A DNA stretch of 64,000 nt. Origin: ZC4RG29 sp035304385 (GTDB lineage: Bacteria > Bacteroidota > Bacteroidia > Cytophagales > Cyclobacteriaceae). Positions 7,753 through 15,851 of the stretch are shown in pieces (positions within the stretch are counted from its first letter, which is position 1; each line of letters opens with the position of its first letter). The stretch spans positions 1 to 64,000 of the forward strand of contig DATGQD010000018.1 in NCBI GenBank assembly GCA_035304385.1, given 5' to 3'. A program made the position numbers and the translations under genes. The notes under the pieces are model-generated. The model saw only the letters and a program-made list of their open reading frames with translations, was not told the origin of the DNA and did no database searches.

Positions 7753-8157
7753 CGTTGTTTATAAAAAAACCGACAGCGATAGCTCGTTTTTCCTTTAAAA
7801 TTCAAGCTATCGTTTGAGGCGCGTGTGTCTCAAACGTCAAAAAAAGACAGCCCATCTTCCCTCGGTGCTATTGGCCGGGTCTATTGTTAACCTGGCATTA
7901 CATTCTACAGACGTGTGCGGCAAACAGAGAATACCAGGCGATAAGTAGCATGTAAATCGGGATCAGTATTGGAATACGGAGGGTGAAGTGAACATATCCC
8001 CGGTCGAGTTGCCGATCAAGCCCAAAAAAAGTAACCACCCCTCGTTTAATGCACGGCTTCCCAGAGGTCAGCACTGGGGCGATTTTGTCACAATTGATAG
8101 TCAAATGTGACAAAATCACGCAAAATATTACATGAAAAATCGAGGGAAAATCGGCCC
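7753..8157. other. Gene-poor gap with nested inverted repeats
   Basis: I find no convincing gene here. The gap holds three perfect inverted repeats: CGATAGCT (7777-7784) with AGCTATCG (7805-7812); CGTTTGAG (7811-7818) with CTCAAACG (7829-7836); and a 12-bp repeat, GATTTTGTCACA (8081-8092) with TGTGACAAAATC (8106-8117). The first two share bases 7811-7812. The last lies 41 nt downstream of the bioB stop on the minus strand and has no T tract, so it is not a standard terminator. Confidence 0.6.
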
Positions 8158-9147
8158 CTAGAGTCCTTGTTTCGTCTCCTGAAACGCCTTCCTGGGCTTC
8201 AGTTGCAAGGTTTGGAATAACTCCTGGTCCGCAGGGTAATCAGGGTTGGGTGTGGTGAGTAATTTGTCTCCCGCAAAGATACTGTTGGCCCCCGCAAGGA
8301 AGCAGAGCGCCTGCTCCTCCATAGACATCCGGACACGCCCTGCCGAAAGCCGCACCATAGCGCGGGGCATAATGATCCGTGCCGTCGCAATCATCCGGAC
8401 CATATCCCAGACAGGAACTTTGGGCTGGTTTTCGAGCGGCGTACCGGGGACCGGCACCAGGGCATTGATAGGAACCGACTCGGGATGCCGGGGTTGATTC
8501 GCCAGGGTGATCAGCATGTCGATGCGGTCAGCCTCCCGCTCGCCCATACCGATAATACCTCCCGAGCAAACGGCTATTTCCGCTTCGCGTACGTTGCCGA
8601 GCGTGTCAAGGCGGTCATCATAGTTCCTCGTGGTGATGATCTCGTGGTAGAACGATTCACTCGTATCGAGGTTATGGTTGTAAGCATACAATCCCGCTTC
8701 CTTTAGCCGCCGCGCCTGATCGGGTGTGAGCATACCCAACGTGCAGCATACTTCCATACCCATGGCGTTCACGCCCTTTACCATCTCGATGACTTTGTCG
8801 AAGTCGCTGTTGTCGCGAACCTCGCGCCAGGCAGCACCCATGCAGAACCGCGTACTTCCCGCCTCTTTGGCTTCGCTTGCCTTCGTCAACACTTCTTCCA
8901 CGTCAAGCAACCGATGTACCGCAACGTCGGTATGGTAGCGGGCGGCCTGCGGACAATAACTACAGTCTTCCGGGCATCCGCCGGTCTTGATGGATAACAG
9001 GGTACACACCTGCACTTCAGAGGGGTCATGATATCGGCGATGAACGGAAGCCCCGCGATAGATCAGTTCCATAATGGGCGTGTTATAAATTGACGCTACC
9101 TCCTCGCGGGTCCAGTCATGCCGTAGTTCACTCATAGTATCATTCAT
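8158..9147 (-). CDS. bioB: Biotin synthase
   Basis: This radical-SAM enzyme inserts sulfur into dethiobiotin, the last step of biotin synthesis, which here would feed the biotin carrier encoded by accB at 27.1 kb. The 329-residue protein shows the CxxxCxxC cluster motif as CPEDCSYC (Cys 58, 62, 65), the SAM-region GSTRFCMGAAWRE, YNHNLDTSESFY, the loop EVCCTLGM and the [2Fe-2S]-ligand arginine region RLSAGRVRMS. Its ATG shares one base with the TAA of sppA upstream (TAATG), so translation is probably coupled to sppA. No other bio genes are in the window. Confidence 0.97.
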   Translation of the reverse strand: MNDTMSELRHDWTREEVASIYNTPIMELIYRGASVHRRYHDPSEVQVCTLLSIKTGGCPEDCSYCPQAARYHTDVAVHRLLDVEEVLTKASEAKEAGSTRFCMGAAWREVRDNSDFDKVIEMVKGVNAMGMEVCCTLGMLTPDQARRLKEAGLYAYNHNLDTSESFYHEIITTRNYDDRLDTLGNVREAEIAVCSGGIIGMGEREADRIDMLITLANQPRHPESVPINALVPVPGTPLENQPKVPVWDMVRMIATARIIMPRAMVRLSAGRVRMSMEEQALCFLAGANSIFAGDKLLTTPNPDYPADQELFQTLQLKPRKAFQETKQGL

Positions 9148-10895
9148 TATTTCAAGTCAAACTCAAAGGGAAGGCGGGCCTGTGCGCCCTGGTATTCGCT
9201 GATTTTCCTCGCTTCGTTATACCAACGGTGCAGGCTGCCCAATTCAGAACGAACCTGGGCCTCCTGTGCCTGTTGCAGCCACAGTTCAAGGAACGACTTA
9301 CGCTCAGGATAGTAGCGCAGTCTGTAATCGTCTGATATGCCTGCACGCTCCGCCGCAATTCGTACGGCATCGTCGATACCACCCAACAGATCCACAAGCC
9401 CGTTCCCGGCTGCCTGCTCTCCAGTCCATACGCGTCCCGCAGCCACAGCCCGAACCTCATCCTTACTCATGCCTCTACCTTCTGCAGCCTTTTCCAGAAA
9501 CGACTCATAACTTTCGTCAAGCTCTTGTTGCCAAAAGGCGCGCTCCTCGGCTGTAAGGGGTCGGGTGACAGTGAACATTTCACCGAACTTACCGGTACGC
9601 ACTTCGTCGAAAGTGATCCCCAGCTTTTCATCAAAGAAGTCCGACAGATCGAACATAATTCCGAAGATGCCGATAGATCCTGTTACCGTCGTAGGGCTGG
9701 CTACGATTGTATCGCACGCCATGGCGAGATAATAGCCTCCCGATGCAGCATAGTCGCCCATCGATGCAATCACCGGCTTCACCTGCGATGCGAGCGTGAT
9801 CTCCCGCCAAATCCGGTCGGACGACTGATACTCTCCGCCGGGAGAGTTAATGCGTATCACAATCGCTTTGATACGATCATTCGTCCGTGCACGGCGGATA
9901 AGCTTCACATAGGTGTCTGCGCCTACCAGGGGTTGCGTTTGCTGATCCGATTCACCGGGAAGTATTGTACCCTCCGCGACGATCACCGCGATCTCGTTGC
10001 CGGATGGCCTGGAGAGGCTGAAGCTTTTGCGGTATTTTGCGTAGCTCACGAGGGAAAGCCTGTCGCGGTCGTCAATCCCCACACGCTCCATGAGAATCTT
10101 TTCGACCTCATCGGAATACAAGGCAGAATCGATCAGCTTGAGGGCTTCGGCCTGTTTTACATCCCGGGCCAGGCTGTTGTCAGCCATTTGTTTGAGTTCG
10201 TCCAGGGAGATGCCGCGGCTGTCTGACACGCGCTGGAGGTATTGATTCTGAATTGATTCGATGATGGACAGGAGTTGCAGGCGGTTTTCCTCACTCATGG
10301 ACTCCTGCAGGAAGGGCTCTACCGCGCTTTTGAATTCGCCCACACGAAAGACCTGGGGACGAATCGAAAGCTTGTCGAGCAACTTCTTGAACGACACGAA
10401 CTGCGCGGTAAGTCCATTGAATTCAAAGCGCCCTTCCGGGTTCATGTATATGTTATCGGCAGCCGAGGCGACGAAGTACGCGCCTTCACTCATGTTGCCC
10501 GAGTATGCGATCACCCACTTACCGCTCTCCCTGAATCGCAGAAGCGCCTGCCGTATCTCTTCGAGCGTGGAGTACGACGCCTGCGGTTGTTCTGCTTCGA
10601 GCAGTATGCCCTGTATATTGTCGTCGTCGCTTGCGTGTTCAATGGTACGGATCAGCTGAAGCACACCTATGTTAGCATCGGATGCACCCAGCACGGGTAG
10701 TCCGGCCAGTGGGCTCTCAACTTCAAGTTCGTTTATCGGCGCATCGAGTTTGACGTGCAGAATGGAATTGCTTTCGATGATCACCTTCTTTTCTCCTGTT
10801 ATGCCGCCAATGACCGCAATGACCAGCAAGGCAAAGATGATCATGGCTACCAATGCGCCCAGGCATGAGGAAAGAAATGCTTTGAGAAATCCCAT
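9147..10895 (-). CDS. sppA: Signal peptide peptidase SppA, long (67 kDa) type
   Basis: Membrane-anchored serine protease that degrades cleaved signal peptides. The 582-residue protein has one N-terminal membrane segment (CLGALVAMIIFALLVIAVIGGI) and two tandem ClpP-like domains, as in E. coli SppA. The catalytic Lys lies in VGEFKSAVEPFLQ of the first half, and the nucleophile Ser lies in YAASGGYYLAMACD of the second. ATG 10895 is preceded by a TAnnTTTG element only 19 nt upstream. It is followed by bioB with a one-base stop/start overlap and is divergent from folK. Confidence 0.94.
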   Translation of the reverse strand: MGFLKAFLSSCLGALVAMIIFALLVIAVIGGITGEKKVIIESNSILHVKLDAPINELEVESPLAGLPVLGASDANIGVLQLIRTIEHASDDDNIQGILLEAEQPQASYSTLEEIRQALLRFRESGKWVIAYSGNMSEGAYFVASAADNIYMNPEGRFEFNGLTAQFVSFKKLLDKLSIRPQVFRVGEFKSAVEPFLQESMSEENRLQLLSIIESIQNQYLQRVSDSRGISLDELKQMADNSLARDVKQAEALKLIDSALYSDEVEKILMERVGIDDRDRLSLVSYAKYRKSFSLSRPSGNEIAVIVAEGTILPGESDQQTQPLVGADTYVKLIRRARTNDRIKAIVIRINSPGGEYQSSDRIWREITLASQVKPVIASMGDYAASGGYYLAMACDTIVASPTTVTGSIGIFGIMFDLSDFFDEKLGITFDEVRTGKFGEMFTVTRPLTAEERAFWQQELDESYESFLEKAAEGRGMSKDEVRAVAAGRVWTGEQAAGNGLVDLLGGIDDAVRIAAERAGISDDYRLRYYPERKSFLELWLQQAQEAQVRSELGSLHRWYNEARKISEYQGAQARLPFEFDLK

Positions 10896-10921
10896 TTAGT
10901 GTATTTTTGTGTCCAAAAATA
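10881..10921. promoter_or_regulatory. Divergent promoter pair folK/sppA with mirror-image -7 elements
   Basis: TATTTTTG at 10902-10909 is a plus-strand -7 element for folK, with TTTG at 10881-10884 as -33 (17-nt spacing). Its exact inverted copy CAAAAATA at 10914-10921 is a minus-strand -7 element for sppA. The two are separated by only 4 nt, so the two polymerase footprints would overlap. Confidence 0.65.
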
Positions 10922-10927
10922 AGGAAT

Positions 10928-11455
10928 GTGCCTACCATTGTAAAACCAGGCAGGCAATCCGGGCAACCGCGGTCGAGTGGGGTTTTTCTCCTCCTGGGAT
11001 CTAACCTGGGCGATACCGCCGCGAACCTGGCCCACGCCCTGGGACAAATCGCATCCGAACTGGGCGTCATTGTCGCCGCTTCGTCACGCTATCGTACAGC
11101 CCCGTGGGGCAACACGCATCAACCCAGCTTCCTGAACCAGGTCGTTCAGATCAGTACTCCATTGCCGCCCCACGAATTGCTGGATGGCATCAACGCCATC
11201 GAATCGTCTATGGGTCGCGTGCGGCGCGTAAAATGGGATGCCCGCATCATCGATATAGACATCCTGTTCTATGAGAACCAGATCATCCACAACGCACACC
11301 TTGATATTCCCCATCCGGGTATACCGTTCAGACGTTTCACGCTTGAACCCCTCGCCGAGTTGAGTCCGCAACTTATGCATCCCGAATTGAACAAGACCGT
11401 CTCCGTACTCCTTGAAGAGTGTCAGGATTCATCCGGGGTTGAACGGCTCCCTTAA
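10928..11455 (+). CDS. folK: 2-amino-4-hydroxy-6-hydroxymethyldihydropteridine pyrophosphokinase
   Basis: FolK pyrophosphorylates 6-hydroxymethyl-dihydropterin in folate synthesis. The protein shows the N-terminal VFLLLGSNLGDTAANL, the substrate region YRTAPWG, QPSFLNQVVQI and the catalytic signature RVKWDARIIDIDILFYENQ. I use GTG 10928, which gives 175 residues. A TTG at 10907 would lie inside the predicted -7 promoter element and cannot be the start. No ATG is in frame before the conserved core, so a TTG/GTG-type start is required. The gene is convergent with fabD, 27 nt away. Confidence 0.88.
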   Translation: MPTIVKPGRQSGQPRSSGVFLLLGSNLGDTAANLAHALGQIASELGVIVAASSRYRTAPWGNTHQPSFLNQVVQISTPLPPHELLDGINAIESSMGRVRRVKWDARIIDIDILFYENQIIHNAHLDIPHPGIPFRRFTLEPLAELSPQLMHPELNKTVSVLLEECQDSSGVERLP

Positions 11456-11482
11456 GGCGCTACAGCCAGCACACTGCGGGGG

Positions 11483-12370
11483 TTACTGCTGCGACATGGC
11501 AAAGTCGCCGGTCTCTACCTCAGGGGCAATCTTTCGCACCAACCCTTGCAATACTTTGCCCGGACCGCATTCATAGAAATACTTCGCACCGTCTTTCACC
11601 ATATTTTGGACGGATTGCGTCCACCGGACAGGGGCGGTGAGTTGTTCAATCAGGTTCTTACGGATGTCGTCCTCACGGACAGAAGGCAAGGCGTTTACGT
11701 TCTGGTAAACCGGACAAACGGGCGTCGAGAAGGCCGTCGATGCGATCGCATCGGCCAGCTCCTGCCGCGCCGGTTCCATTAACGGCGAATGAAATGCACC
11801 GCCGACGGGGAGGATCATCGCGCGTTTGGCTCCGGCCTCCTTCAGCCTTTCACACGCCAGCGTCACCGCGGCTGTGGTTCCCGATATCACAAGTTGTCCG
11901 GGGCAGTTGTAGTTCGCAGGCACCACCACGTCATCGATTGAAGCGCATATGTCTTCGACAACCTTATCGTCGAGGCCCAGCACTGCCGCCATTGAAGAAG
12001 GATTCATATCACAAGCCCGCTGCATGGCCTCCGCACGCCGTGCCACAAGACGAAGTCCGTCTTCATAGGTGAGCGCCTTCGACGCAACGAGCGCCGAAAA
12101 TTCTCCAAGGGAGTGGCCCGCAACCATACCGGGCTTGAATTCCTTTCCTGAAAGCGCGGTCGCGACGGAATGTATGAAGATAGCCGGCTGCGTAACACGC
12201 GTCTGTTTCAACTCATCGGCCGTTCCGGAAAACATGATGGCTGTAATATCAAATCCCAACACCGAGTTGGCTTGATCAAAAAACGCTCGGGCCGTCGCGT
12301 TCGTCTCGTAGAGCTCTTTGCCCATTCCGGAAAACTGCGAACCCTGGCCGGGGAAGATGAATGCTTTCAC
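11483..12370 (-). CDS. fabD: Malonyl-CoA:ACP transacylase
   Basis: FabD loads malonyl groups onto acyl carrier protein for fatty acid elongation. The 295-residue protein has the N-terminal FPGQGSQFSGMG, the nucleophile-elbow GHSLGEFSALV with catalytic Ser, the arginine region ARRAEAMQRAC, GAFHSPLME with catalytic His and VYQNVNA. The start codon is GTG at 12370. A TACCTTTG element about 24 nt upstream fits a short leader. No other fab gene is adjacent; fabH lies at 25.5 kb and fabZ is fused to lpxC at 58 kb. Confidence 0.96.
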   Translation of the reverse strand: MKAFIFPGQGSQFSGMGKELYETNATARAFFDQANSVLGFDITAIMFSGTADELKQTRVTQPAIFIHSVATALSGKEFKPGMVAGHSLGEFSALVASKALTYEDGLRLVARRAEAMQRACDMNPSSMAAVLGLDDKVVEDICASIDDVVVPANYNCPGQLVISGTTAAVTLACERLKEAGAKRAMILPVGGAFHSPLMEPARQELADAIASTAFSTPVCPVYQNVNALPSVREDDIRKNLIEQLTAPVRWTQSVQNMVKDGAKYFYECGPGKVLQGLVRKIAPEVETGDFAMSQQ

Positions 12371-12393
12371 TATTCTCAGGTATCAATCGGGGT

Positions 12394-12401
12394 CAAAGGT
12401 A
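12394..12401 (-). promoter_or_regulatory. Predicted -7 element of fabD
   Basis: Minus-strand TACCTTTG matches TAnnTTTG and lies 24 nt before the GTG start. No good -33 TTG is seen. It directly abuts the T-tract end of the preceding gene's terminator. Confidence 0.5.
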
Positions 12402-12440
12402 TAAAAATGTGTTGAAGTGTCTGCCCGACTGCTTCAACAC
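12402..12440 (-). terminator. Terminator of the 963-residue secreted protein gene
   Basis: On the minus strand a 9-bp perfect stem (GTGTTGAAG with CTTCAACAC; plus positions 12432-12440 and 12409-12417) is followed by ATTTTTAT. It begins at the stop codon of the gene ending at 12441. Confidence 0.8.
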
Positions 12441-15332
12441 CTATCTCAACAAATGCACCCACCCCTTAATGGTCTGATTACGTTTGGCGGGATCAATGGT
12501 GAGGAAGGTAACCTCCGCGACATAGTAGTAGACACCGGAAGACAGTTCCCGGCCGTCTTCGTCGCGACCGTCCCAGTCGATGTAGATGGTGCGTTCGCCG
12601 CCCGACTGATAGGTATAAACTTCCTTACCCCACCGGTTGTACACGCGGAATTCAACCTTATCCACGAAGCGCGCGCACTTCAGCCGGCTTTCCTGGGGAA
12701 TGCTAGTGCAGGGTCCGCCTTCTTCACCCCCTCCTTCCACGGGGCGGTTGTGATATGCGCTGAAGACGTCGTTGCACTTGTCGCCATTGGGCGTGAAAAG
12801 ATTCGGAAGCTCGTAATAGGGACAGTTGTCGATACAAATCGGGTCGCTGAGTTCACCTTCATTACCCGAGCGGTCTACTGCAGCCACCCGGTAGCATCGT
12901 GCATTCGACGCAAGGTTCTTATCTTCAAAAAACAGGTCGCGTATGCCAGTGGCATGAAGCACGAAATCTCCGCCCATGGTATTTGAGACGTAGATATTGT
13001 ATGAGTCGATATCATTCTGACAGTCGCCCGTGACGGGACGTTGCCACTCAATGCGATTTGAGAATACCGTCTCGCCGCATCCTCCGAGGTAATTCTCGCA
13101 GTCCGGCGCATCGATGGCGACAGGCATGGACACCTGGCATGGCGGTATGGTATCGCTGGGCTGGGCACAGATCACCTGAGAAAAATTCTCAAGGGGTTCA
13201 TCGATCTCCGGGTTACCGTAGGCACCGCGTGTCAGAATACGATAGCAATAGGTCTGATCATCCTGAAGGGGTTCGCCATTGTGTTGCCCTTCATCGACGT
13301 AGACGAAGCCGTCGACGGTTACGTCAACACTTCCGATAAGTTCAAAATCTTCGGGATCCTGGTCGGGGTCGCCTCTGTACACCAGGTGCAAGGGGTACTG
13401 GGGTGTTATGTTCGACCAGGGCACTACGGCCGACCACGTCACATCGATCCGTTCAAGCTCCGAACGCGCCTCTGCCCGAACGGTAGACGCCACAGCGGAT
13501 GTGTCAACAGTCCCGCCGTTATTGTCATAGCATATGATAGCGTAGTTGTATACGAGGTTTTCGGTGTTCAATCCGTTGTCGGTGAAGGTAAGCGTGTTCA
13601 GCATCCCGCTGACTTCGGTTGTGGGTGGACCCGTAAAACCCTCACCACGCAACACCTTATATTGATACGGCGGCGGAAACTGTGAGGGATCAGCATCGAA
13701 CGGTTCCCTCCATCGCACGGTGACGACGCCGTCCTGCAGATCGGTTTCATCGACTGTAACATGCGTGATGACCGGTGCGTCGGCCAGTATGGGTCCAACA
13801 CAGATTTCTTCAGATATATAGCTTTCTCCGGAACTGGGCGCGGGGAATACACCCACCAACCGATAGCAGTATGTGGCGCCCGGCGCGAGGCCAGTCCCTC
13901 CGTTGTTGTCAAGGTATTCGGAAAGACCCGACGCGGAGACCGTTGCAATCAGACTGTACCCCAGGGATTCCGGCATACCGGTCTCGCAGTTTTCCGGCGT
14001 GTAGGGATTGCTGTCAACGCGTCGCCATATCTGTATATCGCGTGCGTTAGGACAGACGTAATCTTCCCAGTCGAGCTGTACGGATCGGCTATTGGGGTCA
14101 AGCGTGGCAGACTCCCATTCAGGCTTGGGCGCGACAACGGTAATGTTCCACGTCTTGAATGTGACGAGTCTGGGGCCGTCGGTGCCGGGATTATCTGTAA
14201 TCTTGAAGACCACCTGGTAAGGCTGCTGCTTGATATGGTCGCACGTTGTGTTCCATTCGAAGTTGAGTTCGTACGGTGGGTTCGACGGACGAAAATCAGG
14301 CACCGGCGTAAATGTCGCCGGTGAGTTTGCCGGCGGAAAATTGAAAATCTCGGAGAACGCTTCAATCTTAACGGGATGGTTTTCCGGATCGATACCGAAG
14401 ATCGTCTCGTTTAAAGTTGTGCCCGCTTCCACGCATATGTCTTCGGGAATGATCAGGTCGGGACGCTCGTTGTTGCAGTCGTTAACGAGGATTTGCATAT
14501 CCCGTCTGACAAAGCCCACCTTGATCCACTGCCCGGCAATCTTCCGCCACTCAATGATCACGAACGCGATATTATACTCGCCTTGTCTGCCCGGGGCATC
14601 CCAGGTGATGGTACCGTCTATCGGATCGATTTTAAAGCTCGGTGGGCCGTCGGCAGTTTCGTTGCCGTTGTTGTAGTTCATATAGAACTGCCGGGGTTCA
14701 TTGGCGGCCGGATCCTGGTAGCGCACTACCTGGAGGTTGCGGTCGGAAAAGGGAACCACCAATTCATAGGAAAGACTGTCACCATCGGGGTCGTAGGCGC
14801 CGGGGTTATGGAAAAAGGCCACGCCCGTACAGGCCTGGTCTATCGGCGGGATTAATAAGACCGGCGTATTGTTGCAACCCAAAAAGGGATCGATGAAAAT
14901 CTCGGTTTCAATATAGAACCGGGTATTCACCGACGCGTCCATATTGAGCACCCCCTGGTTGCGGTTGGGTTCGCGATAGCTGATGGTATATTTCCCGGGT
15001 CCCGGGTAGGTATGGCTTATGGTGAAACTGGCGGTGCCAATTTCCGGCCCGAGGTCCGGCCTGGGGGTATTTGGGGTTTCCGGAACCAACACCCACTGGC
15101 CGTCGCCAAACTCCAGAATATCTTCCTCTCCCACCCGTCCTCCGAAAAGGACTGAGGAGGCGGTATTGGTATAGACCGTTACGGTAATGGTAAAGGTTAG
15201 CGACTGGCAGTTCTCCCGAACGACGGTGATTTCGCCGGCCCTCAAGTGCGTAGCACCGGCCTGAAAGGCGCCGGCCGTACAGAGGAAGGCCAGGGCCACC
15301 AAAATATTGAAGTGTTTCACGGAGGAATTCAT
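12441..15332 (-). CDS. Secreted multidomain protein with gliding-motility-type (CHU_C) C-terminal domain
   Basis: A 963-residue exported protein probably handled by type IX secretion. It has a signal peptide (VALAFLCTAGAFQAGATHLRAG), beta-sandwich regions with PKD/cadherin-like strings (NTPVLLIPPIDQACTGVAFFHNPGAYDPDGDSL read as separate elements), several fibronectin-III-like modules in the middle, and a C-terminal CHU_C domain starting at LPNLFTPNGDKCNDVF and including FRVYNRWGKEVYTY and DGRELSSGVYYYV. The THLRAGEI start is typical of large Bacteroidota surface proteins. The substrate or partner is unknown. A TATTTTTG element lies about 110 nt upstream and a clear terminator follows. Confidence 0.85.
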   Translation of the reverse strand: MNSSVKHFNILVALAFLCTAGAFQAGATHLRAGEITVVRENCQSLTFTITVTVYTNTASSVLFGGRVGEEDILEFGDGQWVLVPETPNTPRPDLGPEIGTASFTISHTYPGPGKYTISYREPNRNQGVLNMDASVNTRFYIETEIFIDPFLGCNNTPVLLIPPIDQACTGVAFFHNPGAYDPDGDSLSYELVVPFSDRNLQVVRYQDPAANEPRQFYMNYNNGNETADGPPSFKIDPIDGTITWDAPGRQGEYNIAFVIIEWRKIAGQWIKVGFVRRDMQILVNDCNNERPDLIIPEDICVEAGTTLNETIFGIDPENHPVKIEAFSEIFNFPPANSPATFTPVPDFRPSNPPYELNFEWNTTCDHIKQQPYQVVFKITDNPGTDGPRLVTFKTWNITVVAPKPEWESATLDPNSRSVQLDWEDYVCPNARDIQIWRRVDSNPYTPENCETGMPESLGYSLIATVSASGLSEYLDNNGGTGLAPGATYCYRLVGVFPAPSSGESYISEEICVGPILADAPVITHVTVDETDLQDGVVTVRWREPFDADPSQFPPPYQYKVLRGEGFTGPPTTEVSGMLNTLTFTDNGLNTENLVYNYAIICYDNNGGTVDTSAVASTVRAEARSELERIDVTWSAVVPWSNITPQYPLHLVYRGDPDQDPEDFELIGSVDVTVDGFVYVDEGQHNGEPLQDDQTYCYRILTRGAYGNPEIDEPLENFSQVICAQPSDTIPPCQVSMPVAIDAPDCENYLGGCGETVFSNRIEWQRPVTGDCQNDIDSYNIYVSNTMGGDFVLHATGIRDLFFEDKNLASNARCYRVAAVDRSGNEGELSDPICIDNCPYYELPNLFTPNGDKCNDVFSAYHNRPVEGGGEEGGPCTSIPQESRLKCARFVDKVEFRVYNRWGKEVYTYQSGGERTIYIDWDGRDEDGRELSSGVYYYVAEVTFLTIDPAKRNQTIKGWVHLLR

Positions 15333-15442
15333 GCTAGCGAGTTACCGGGGAGGCCCTGAATCCCCTGGATTGATCCACAATATAGGGCTTCCAGTCCAGA
15401 ATGAAAACCCATCATATAACGGCTCTGGACGGCATTTTATTC

Positions 15443-15450
15443 CAAAAATA
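15443..15450 (-). promoter_or_regulatory. Predicted -7 element of the 963-residue protein gene
   Basis: Minus-strand TATTTTTG matches TAnnTTTG, about 110 nt upstream of the ATG at 15332. No convincing -33 element is seen. Confidence 0.4.
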
Positions 15451-15562
15451 TGCAAGAAAACGTTCAGGCCCGAACGCTCAACCCTGCCATTTCCCCCCTT
15501 TCGTTCAGAGAAGTGGCGGCATTTTGAATATCTTCCGCGCGGATTTGACAGCTTGATGACTT

Positions 15563-15823
15563 ATGCGTGTATTAAAAGAGTTTTCTATAGACGGGTGCAA
15601 GGTCACCCTGTACCACTGGAACAACCGATATCTCATAAAACTGGAGCAGGCCCAGCTCGAACAAACCTTTAAAGTAGACCAGTTCGAATTCGAAGATGAA
15701 CAAGCCGTCGTACGGCTGCTGGACGAGACGTTCGTCAGGGAAGCTGTCGACCGGTTTGATGCCATGGCGCGGTCGCTGCACGAGGCGCTACGCCGCGTCG
15801 ATGAGCAAAGCGGCTTCGGGTGA
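15563..15823 (+). CDS. Small protein of unknown function (86 aa)
   Basis: An acidic 86-residue cytosolic-type protein. It starts MRVLKEFSIDGCKVTLYHWN and looks like beta strands followed by a long charged helix (AVVRLLDETFVREAVDRF). I recognise no named family. It has neither a signal peptide nor a membrane segment. It stands 29 nt upstream of the acyltransferase gene on the same strand and may be its operon leader. The ATG is unambiguous, and the sequence keeps a coding-like third-base pattern. Confidence 0.65.
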   Translation: MRVLKEFSIDGCKVTLYHWNNRYLIKLEQAQLEQTFKVDQFEFEDEQAVVRLLDETFVREAVDRFDAMARSLHEALRRVDEQSGFG

Positions 15824-15851
15824 CGGATTTTGTACTATTTTTACTGCCCCC

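Noticed and set aside
8081..8117. The 12-bp inverted repeat as a CRP-type site
   Set aside because: A CRP site is TGTGA-N6-TCACA. Here the half-sites are in the reverse order with 13 nt between, and no promoter lies in reach.
7898..8119. Minus-strand open frame of 73 codons with a hydrophobic stretch
   Set aside because: It runs across the 12-bp inverted repeat, starts within the first arm, has no promoter-like element and resembles no family. It is better read as chance.
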